Origin: an uncultured Bacteroidales bacterium | GTDB taxonomy: Bacteria; Bacteroidota; Bacteroidia; Bacteroidales; Paludibacteraceae | Direction: 5' to 3' | Length of the DNA stretch: 6,640 bases | Assembly (NCBI GenBank): GCA_900321775.1 | Contig: ONXE01000108.1 | Coordinates: 1 to 6,640, forward strand | Shown here: one piece after another, positions 1 through 5,414 of the stretch | Position numbering within the stretch: the stretch's first letter is position 1 | Layout of the letters: the number at the start of each line of letters is the position of its first letter | The notes under the pieces: model-generated | What the model was told of the DNA's origin: nothing | What the model saw: only the letters and a program-made list of their open reading frames with translations | The model's database searches: none | Made by a program: the position numbers and the translations under genes

Positions 1-1665
1 CAGAGCGAAACTGAGGTCGGAGTCGGCGTACTTCTCGGAGAGATGGAGCTGCCCGAGGCGAAGGTGGTGGCACAAGAGAGTACAATCGTAGGCGGGCAAA
101 GTGCGGGAGAGGTCCACGCGGCCGTTGAAGGCGAGGTTGAGGTTGGGGTCGTCGGACCGGATGATGCCGTCGAAGACTTTGTTGCGGAAAGTGCCATCGA
201 GGGTTAGGTCGCGGTAGTCGTAGTCGTGGAAACGAAGTTGATCCACCTTGGCGCGAACGGATCCCGAGAAAGGTGCATCGTCGGCCATACGGCCATCGAC
301 ATGCACAGAGAGGGAGGCTTTACCGAGTTGACGGTTGTCGAGCATGCGCCCGAGGGCAAAGCGGCGGGTGGCTATGTCGCCGGTGAAGGTAAGGAGCGAA
401 TAGGTCGTGTCGATGGAGGCGCGGCCGTTGGTAGTGATATTTCCGAGGGCGGAGGTGAAGACGCCGTGGAGAGCGAGGTCGCGAATCTGCCCTGCGAGGC
501 TGCCGCGGTAGTGCATATCGCCAAGGCGTGCGACGGGCGCGGGCATGCGGAAAGGTTTGCCCATGAGGTTGGAGACGAAATCCTGCAGGAGCGCACTATT
601 GACGAAGAGGTCGCGGCACTCGACCCGCCAGTCGGTGGCGTGGATATCGGGCAGTCCGTCGGCCGTGACATCGCCAAGGAGAATCCGTTGTCCGTTGTAG
701 GCGAGGGAGAGGTCAGCAGCATGGAGTGAGTCCACGCGGCCGAGCAGCAGTCCGTGGGCATCGATATAGCCGCGGAAAGAGCGCAGGGAGGGAACGAAGA
801 GCGCAAGGTCGGCGGGGTGAAGATGGGCCTGCTGCATATGGAAAGAGACGGCGGACGAGGGTTGGAGGAACGTGGAGTCGCCGCGCTGCAAAAGCATCTC
901 TGTGGCGCGGAAACGGGTAGAGGGCAGGGCCACATAAACCTCGGGAAGGGAGAGATATTGAGGCGTGAGGATGACACGTCCGTGGAAATCATTCAAGCAG
1001 AACGTCTCAGCACTGGGGTCGAGGGGGCCTCCGCCTGCCACAAAGCGGTCGCAGCGGCGGACGGTCAGGGCGAGGTTATCGACTTCGGCATCAAGCGAAT
1101 CGGCGGAGAGGTGATTGAGCCCGAGGGCGGAATCATCGAGGTGGAGAAGCCAGTCGGCATACTGCAGACGGGCATCGCGAATGCTGACGTTCTTGACCTC
1201 AAGGCGGATGGGGAAAGGTCCTTCGCGACGTTTATCCCGGTGGAAAGCGTCAACGAGGAACCGGTAGTTCATGACGGAGTCGAGCCGAAGTGAGTCGGTC
1301 TCGCAGAAGACGGGATGCGCGTAGAGGCGGACGTGCGCAAGGTCCACGCGGCGGAAAGCAACCTTGTCGTCCCGCACAAGTGCAAGGAGGTCGAAGCGCG
1401 CGCGGAGGGTGTCCGCATATAGGAGCGTATCGCCCAACTGGTCCTCAAGGAGAATGCCCTGAACGAGGAGACGGTTGGGGAAGGTGTAGTCCACTTTCTC
1501 TACCTCGGCGCGGGTATGGAGAGAGGTTTGGACCTGTCGCAACACAGCACCCACTGCAGCCGTCTGGACGCGGCTGGACTGCGCTACTGCAAACAGAAGC
1601 GCGGCCATCAGCAAAACGCAGCCGACGACGATGCAGATGGATGCTATGACGCGACGGAAAGTCAT
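1..1665 (-). CDS. TamB/AsmA-like translocation and assembly module protein, N-terminal 555 residues (3' end outside window)
   Basis: The frame is open without a stop from the ATG at 1665 down to base 1, giving 555 residues, and it continues beyond the left edge. The start MTFRRV is followed by a hydrophobic segment at about residues 6-24, which reads as an uncleaved signal anchor with a basic cytoplasmic end. The rest would then be periplasmic. After that come many short alternating polar/hydrophobic strands, such as LEVKNVSIRDARLQYADW (about 146-163) and DDPNLNLAFNGRVDLS (about 503-518). This fits the AsmA-like, beta-rich repeat architecture of TamB-domain proteins, which bridge the inner and outer membranes and move phospholipids or help assemble outer-membrane proteins. 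Known Bacteroidota members are roughly 1,400-1,700 residues, so only about the first third is visible and the diagnostic C-terminal TamB domain is not seen. The start lies 13 bases after the glyQS stop with no clear Shine-Dalgarno. The coding strand is pyrimidine-rich. Another AsmA-family protein is the main alternative. Confidence 0.82.
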   Translation of the reverse strand, partial: MTFRRVIASICIVVGCVLLMAALLFAVAQSSRVQTAAVGAVLRQVQTSLHTRAEVEKVDYTFPNRLLVQGILLEDQLGDTLLYADTLRARFDLLALVRDDKVAFRRVDLAHVRLYAHPVFCETDSLRLDSVMNYRFLVDAFHRDKRREGPFPIRLEVKNVSIRDARLQYADWLLHLDDSALGLNHLSADSLDAEVDNLALTVRRCDRFVAGGGPLDPSAETFCLNDFHGRVILTPQYLSLPEVYVALPSTRFRATEMLLQRGDSTFLQPSSAVSFHMQQAHLHPADLALFVPSLRSFRGYIDAHGLLLGRVDSLHAADLSLAYNGQRILLGDVTADGLPDIHATDWRVECRDLFVNSALLQDFVSNLMGKPFRMPAPVARLGDMHYRGSLAGQIRDLALHGVFTSALGNITTNGRASIDTTYSLLTFTGDIATRRFALGRMLDNRQLGKASLSVHVDGRMADDAPFSGSVRAKVDQLRFHDYDYRDLTLDGTFRNKVFDGIIRSDDPNLNLAFNGRVDLSRTLPAYDCTLLCHHLRLGQLHLSEKYADSDLSFAL

Positions 1666-1678
1666 GTTACTGTTTCGC

Positions 1679-3232
1679 TCAGTTGGAGTTCATAATCTTG
1701 CGGAAGAGCACCTTCATATCCGTGGCTTTGCGGATGATGTCGTGGAGGTCGTCAATCTTGACGCGCTCCTGCTCCATCGTGTCGCGGAAACGGATGGTGA
1801 CGCAGTTGTCCTCCAGCGTGTCGTGGTCCACAGTGATGCAGAAAGGCGTGCCGATGGCGTCCTGGCGGCGATAGCGCTTGCCGATGGAGTCCTTCTCGTC
1901 GTAGGTGGTATGGAAATCAAACTTGAGCATATCCATGATCTCGCGTGCTTTTTCGGGCAGTCCGTCCTTGCGCACGAGCGGCATGACGCAGGCTTTGACA
2001 GGAGCCAACACCGGCGGGAGGTTGAGCACGACGCGCGTGTCGCCGCCCTCCAGCTGCTCCTCCTTGTACGCGCCGCAAAGGATAGAGAGGAACATACGGT
2101 CCACGCCTATGGATGTCTCGATGACATAAGGCGTATAAGACGTGTTGGTCTCGGGGTCGAAGTACTCGATTTTCTTGCCGGAGTACTTGGCGTGCTGCGA
2201 GAGGTCGAAGTTGGTGCGGCTGTGGATTCCCTCCACTTCCTTGAAGCCGAAAGGCATCTGGAACTCGATGTCGGTGGCAGCATTGGCGTAGTGCGCCAGT
2301 TTCTCGTGGTCATGGAAACGATACTTGTCGTCGCCCAGTCCGAGGGCTTTGTGCCACTTGAGTCGGAACTGCTTCCAGTGGTTGAACCAATCGAGTTCTG
2401 TTCCGGGCTTGATGAAGAACTGCATCTCCATCTGTTCGAACTCACGCATACGGAAGATGAACTGGCGCGCTACGATCTCGTTGCGGAAAGCCTTGCCTAT
2501 CTGCGCGATACCGAAAGGCAGTTTCATACGGCCGGTTTTCTGGACGTTCAGGTAGTTGACGAAGATACCCTGTGCCGTCTCGGGGCGCAGATAAACGCGC
2601 ATCGCACCGTCAGCGGTAGAGCCCATCTCTGTGGAGAACATCAGGTTGAACTGACGCACATCGGTCCAATTGCGGGTGCCGCTGATGGGGCAAACGATTT
2701 CCTCATCGAGGATGATCTGCTTGAGTTCATCGAGGTCCATCTTGTTCATGGCGTCGGAATAGCGCTGATGGAGAGCATCGAAATGCGCCTGATGCTCCAG
2801 TACGCGGGCATTGGTGGCGCGGAACTGCGCTTCGTCGAAGGCGTCGCCAAAACGCTTATGAGCCTTCTCAATCTCTTTGTTGATTTTCTCCTCAATCTTG
2901 GCCAGCTGCTCCTCGATGAGCACATCGGCGCGATAGCGCTTCTTGGAATCGCGGTTGTCAATCAGCGGATCGTTGAATGCGTCCACGTGTCCCGAAGCTT
3001 TCCAGACGGTGGGGTGCATAAAGATAGCTGCGTCGATACCGACGATGTTTTCGTGCAAGAGGGTCATCGAGTCCCACCAGTAACGTTTGATGTTGTTCTT
3101 CAGTTCCACTCCGTTCTGGCCGTAGTCGTACACGGCTGCGAGACCATCATAGATCTCGGAAGAGGGGAACACAAAACCGTACTCTTTGCAATGAGCGACG
3201 ATCTTTTTGAATGTTTCTTCTTGAGTTGCCAT
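1679..3232 (-). CDS. glyQS: Glycine--tRNA ligase, single-chain alpha2 (eukaryote/archaea-like) type
   Basis: This class II aminoacyl-tRNA synthetase charges tRNA-Gly with glycine using ATP in the cytoplasm. The 517 residues match the homodimeric type, not the separate alpha/beta glyQ and glyS type. Visible landmarks include the N-terminal catalytic part beginning FPSSEIYDGLAAVYDYG (22-38) and VWKASGHVDAFNDPL (76-90). An insertion with a charged helix follows at about 104-175. RQFNLMFST (193-201) and LRPETAQG (215-222) come next. Motif 2 starts at FRNEI (249) and runs through FRMREFEQMEMQFF (260-273). Motif 3 is GVDRMFLSIL (376-385). An HGTP-type anticodon-binding domain begins near LPPVLAPVKACVMPL (405-419) and runs to the C-terminus. 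The start at 3232 is two bases after the stop of the TPR gene and is preceded by an A-rich tract, not a Shine-Dalgarno. The first cysteine pair that binds zinc in some relatives appears replaced (IDNRDSKKR, 91-99), and Cys181 has no CxxC partner. The gene is intact. Confidence 0.97.
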   Translation of the reverse strand: MATQEETFKKIVAHCKEYGFVFPSSEIYDGLAAVYDYGQNGVELKNNIKRYWWDSMTLLHENIVGIDAAIFMHPTVWKASGHVDAFNDPLIDNRDSKKRYRADVLIEEQLAKIEEKINKEIEKAHKRFGDAFDEAQFRATNARVLEHQAHFDALHQRYSDAMNKMDLDELKQIILDEEIVCPISGTRNWTDVRQFNLMFSTEMGSTADGAMRVYLRPETAQGIFVNYLNVQKTGRMKLPFGIAQIGKAFRNEIVARQFIFRMREFEQMEMQFFIKPGTELDWFNHWKQFRLKWHKALGLGDDKYRFHDHEKLAHYANAATDIEFQMPFGFKEVEGIHSRTNFDLSQHAKYSGKKIEYFDPETNTSYTPYVIETSIGVDRMFLSILCGAYKEEQLEGGDTRVVLNLPPVLAPVKACVMPLVRKDGLPEKAREIMDMLKFDFHTTYDEKDSIGKRYRRQDAIGTPFCITVDHDTLEDNCVTIRFRDTMEQERVKIDDLHDIIRKATDMKVLFRKIMNSN

Positions 3233-3265
3233 ATTTATTTTGTTTTTTTGTTGTCTTTCGTAATG
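3233..3265 (-). promoter_or_regulatory. A-rich translation-initiation leader of glyQS, overlapping the end of the TPR gene
   Basis: Just upstream of the glyQS ATG, the minus strand is dominated by A residues (runs such as ACAAAAAAACAAAATAAAT), with no GGAGG-like site. Bacteroidota generally lack strong Shine-Dalgarno sequences, and A-rich unstructured leaders favour initiation there. The same bases encode the lysine-rich C-terminus of the TPR protein (KDNKKTK) and its TAA stop. The role is inferred from composition and position only. Confidence 0.45.
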
Positions 3266-4749
3266 ATTTCTTCCATTTGGATTTGCGGCTCGGACTGCTC
3301 AGGCTGCTCGGGCTGTTCGTCCTCTTTCTGTCGGGCCTCGGCGGCGAGCAGTTGTTTGACGAGTTGCTTGTGCCGCCACTGCTCGGCCTCGAGGAAAATC
3401 TGCTTCTTCTCGAAGGATTCGGTAAGCATAGGCGAGATGGCCTTGAGCAAGTCGTATGCGCCCTGCGAGTTGAGGTTATACGCCAGGATATAATTGTTGG
3501 CGGCAGCGGTATCCCACCCCATCTCGTGCGCACAAACGGCTAACAGGACGTAGGTTTGCCAGATGGGGTCTTCAGCCGCAGCCTTCTGGAAATAAGTGTA
3601 GGCTCTGCGGTACTTGCTGAGGGCTAGATACGTGCTGCCGGTCATCGTCCACACGGTGGGTGAAGGCATCACTTTGACGAGGACGAGGTAAGTCTCGAGG
3701 GCGGCTTCGTAGTTGTTCTGCTGCGTGTACAAATCGCCCATGAGTATCAGCAGTTGCGGGTCCATTTTGTCACCCTCGCGCTGGAAGCGGTCACGCAGGA
3801 GAACCAGGGCGGAGACGGGGTCGTGGCAGTCCACGAAGGCATAGATGGCCCGGTTGAATATCTCGCTATCGGAGGGGCAGGCTTCGATTGCGCCCCACAC
3901 GGCGTTCTTGGCCTCCTCCATGCGCTCTTTCTCGATATAAAGATGCGCCGCAAGAAGGAGGACGTTGGCTTTGGCCTCGTTATAGACGCGCTTGGCGGCC
4001 TCTTCGGCAAAATGGAGAGCCTCGTCGTGGCGGTTCTGCTGAATGCAGCAGTTGACCTTCATGAGGGCACAATCGCCGTTTTCGGGCTGAATAGCCATGG
4101 CGTAGTCGCAACACTCCTCGGCCTCTTTCCATTTGTCCTGCTGACCCAGCGCATTGCCTTTGGCAATCCAGGCTTCCAGACAGAACGAATCGAGGTCAAG
4201 AGCCCGGTCGGCGTACCGGATAATCTCTTCGGGCGTACCAACCTGATTGAGGCAATAGAGGATACCCAGGAGAGTCCGAAGGTCCTCGGGATAAGCCTCC
4301 AGGCAGCGGGTATAGTACCGCAAAGCTACTGTAGGCTGATTGGCATTCATGAAACCCAGACCAATGTCGTAAGCAATAAGCGGGTCGTCGCCCTCAAGGG
4401 CCATCTCGCCATACTCGATTGCGCCCTGAAGGTCACCTTTCTGCGCCAGCGCCCCCGACTTGAGGATACAATGCATGATATTGTTCTCGTCAAAGATAGG
4501 CTCGAGGAACAAAAGGCACCCGTCTGGGTCGTCAATGTTAAGCGAATATTCGGCCTCGAGCGTAATGGTAACGAAATCGTCCGGATGCAACTTGCGCGCG
4601 AGACGAAGCACCTCCTCCTGTTCCTCCATACGACCTTCTTCCGTGTAGTAATGGAAGATGTCCTCCAGTTCGACCGGGTCGAAATAGAGGGACTCGCCGG
4701 AAGCCTTGCGCTGCTCGTATTGGATGACTATGTCCGGTTTGGGAGTCAT
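3235..4749 (-). CDS. Cytoplasmic tetratricopeptide-repeat (TPR) protein with acidic Q/E/P tail
   Basis: This 504-residue protein has no signal peptide and no membrane segment, so it is probably cytoplasmic. Most of it is helical hairpins of TPR type, with the usual Gly/Ala/Tyr pattern and spacing near 34 residues. Examples are the units around LKSGALAQKGDLQGAIEYGEMAL (96-118), AWIAKGNALGQQDKWKEAEECCDYAM (193-218), LILMGDLYTQQNNYEAALETYLVLV (334-358) and WTMTGSTYLALSKYRRAYTYFQKA (367-390). Each often ends with a Pro-containing turn. TPR arrays bind partner proteins, but nothing here identifies the partner, so no specific function is assigned. The C-terminal tail (about 475-504) is low complexity: a short E/Q/P repeat, then a lysine-rich end. 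The start is fixed by a 4-base ATGA overlap with the stop of the upstream DedA gene, which implies translational coupling. The protein is cysteine-rich for a TPR protein (13 by my count), including two CC pairs at 213-214 and 234-235. Confidence 0.9.
   Translation of the reverse strand: MTPKPDIVIQYEQRKASGESLYFDPVELEDIFHYYTEEGRMEEQEEVLRLARKLHPDDFVTITLEAEYSLNIDDPDGCLLFLEPIFDENNIMHCILKSGALAQKGDLQGAIEYGEMALEGDDPLIAYDIGLGFMNANQPTVALRYYTRCLEAYPEDLRTLLGILYCLNQVGTPEEIIRYADRALDLDSFCLEAWIAKGNALGQQDKWKEAEECCDYAMAIQPENGDCALMKVNCCIQQNRHDEALHFAEEAAKRVYNEAKANVLLLAAHLYIEKERMEEAKNAVWGAIEACPSDSEIFNRAIYAFVDCHDPVSALVLLRDRFQREGDKMDPQLLILMGDLYTQQNNYEAALETYLVLVKVMPSPTVWTMTGSTYLALSKYRRAYTYFQKAAAEDPIWQTYVLLAVCAHEMGWDTAAANNYILAYNLNSQGAYDLLKAISPMLTESFEKKQIFLEAEQWRHKQLVKQLLAAEARQKEDEQPEQPEQSEPQIQMEEIITKDNKKTK
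3295..3321 (-). repeat. Three imperfect 9-base tandem units inside the TPR gene
   Basis: On the plus strand the units read ctgctcagg, ctgctcggg and ctgttcgtc. They encode part of the Glu-Gln-Pro repeat in the C-terminal tail of the TPR protein (around residues 477-485). The unit is a multiple of three, so gain or loss of copies would change tail length without breaking the frame. It is short and diverged, so it may be simple low-complexity coding sequence. Confidence 0.5.
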
Positions 4750-5399
4750 GCTTTCTTGCTCTTGAGGATATACTTGACGATGAACCAGATAACAACCAAC
4801 GCCAGTACGGCGAGGATGCCAATGGACAGTTCGTGACTATACTGTTCGATGAGGTCCTGATTGCCCTTGGCTACTACGCCGAGCAAGGCCAGAACGGTGT
4901 TCCAGATAGAGGCGCCGAGGAAAGTGTAGCCCAGAAAAGCGCCGAAGTTCATCCGTGCCAGTCCTGCGGGGATGGAGATGAGTTGGCGGATGCCGGGGAT
5001 GAGTCGGCCCACGAATGTGGACACTTTGCCGTGCTCGTTGAAATAGGCCTCAGCGCGCTGAATCTTCTCGGAACTGAGAAGCAGCATGTGCCCCAGGCGG
5101 GAGTCGGCGAACTTGTAGATAATAGGCCGGCCGAGCCACACGGAGAGCGCGTAGTTGATGACGGCACCAAGGATAGCGCCGAGAGAGGCCACCAGGATGA
5201 TAAGGGCCACATTGACCCAGTAATGCTCGGACACACAAAGGGCCGAGGCACTGTCCACGCCTACCACATACGCGGCGGGCGGAACAACCACTTCGCTCGG
5301 GAAGGGGATGAAACTCGATTCCACGGCCATCAGCCCACCTATGGACCAATAGGACATGTGGGCTGAATACCAAGCGGTTATGTCGGATACTAAACTCAT
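4746..5399 (-). CDS. DedA family membrane protein (VTT / SNARE-associated domain)
   Basis: The 217 residues are typical of DedA-family length. The family consists of polytopic inner-membrane proteins; some members recycle undecaprenyl phosphate or flip phospholipids, and several depend on the proton or sodium gradient. Visible hallmarks are the acidic/proline re-entrant motif MAVESSFIPFPSEVVVPPAAY (24-44, with Glu27 and Glu36), the Gly-rich helix ASLGAILGAVINYALSVWLG (71-90), and AYFNEHGKVSTFVGRLIPGIRQLISIPAG (118-146), which carries the conserved Arg132 and Arg138 with Pro135 and Pro144. GASIWNTVLALLG (162-174) follows, and a final hydrophobic helix (about 193-211) ends in a basic KSKKA tail. 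The ATG lies 15 bases after the antiporter stop, and its TGA overlaps the ATG of the TPR gene. The exact substrate cannot be told from sequence; assignment to the family is firm. Confidence 0.95.
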   Translation of the reverse strand: MSLVSDITAWYSAHMSYWSIGGLMAVESSFIPFPSEVVVPPAAYVVGVDSASALCVSEHYWVNVALIILVASLGAILGAVINYALSVWLGRPIIYKFADSRLGHMLLLSSEKIQRAEAYFNEHGKVSTFVGRLIPGIRQLISIPAGLARMNFGAFLGYTFLGASIWNTVLALLGVVAKGNQDLIEQYSHELSIGILAVLALVVIWFIVKYILKSKKA

Positions 5400-5414
5400 T
5401 TGTTACTTATGCTT

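Noticed and set aside
372..992. Minus-strand 206-codon Ser/Pro-rich frame
   Set aside because: It is out of frame with the continuous TamB-like reading and is a low-complexity Ser/Pro/Thr product typical of a frame-shifted GC-rich gene.
226..1293. Plus-strand frames at 226-729 and 754-1293 with Glu/Gly-rich products
   Set aside because: The minus strand is open for 555 codons with a signal anchor and TamB-like strands. These plus-strand frames are broken pieces produced by the strong strand composition bias.
1631..3493. 620-codon open frame on the plus strand opposite glyQS
   Set aside because: It is the antisense shadow of glyQS: the minus strand encodes a complete glycyl-tRNA synthetase with all class II motifs. 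The plus-strand product has no recognisable domain and merges into the TPR gene's antisense. Scarcity of Leu TTA/CTA and Ser TCA codons in the true gene explains the absence of stops.
3754..4836. 360-codon open frame on the plus strand opposite the TPR gene
   Set aside because: It spans the TPR-DedA junction on the opposite strand and mirrors the TPR codons. The TPR repeats and the ATGA overlap make the minus-strand reading certain.
5400..5414. Possible promoter or terminator in the gap between antiporter and DedA genes
   Set aside because: The gap is only 15 bases, with no hairpin and no Bacteroidota-type -7/-33 elements. The other gaps are shorter still.
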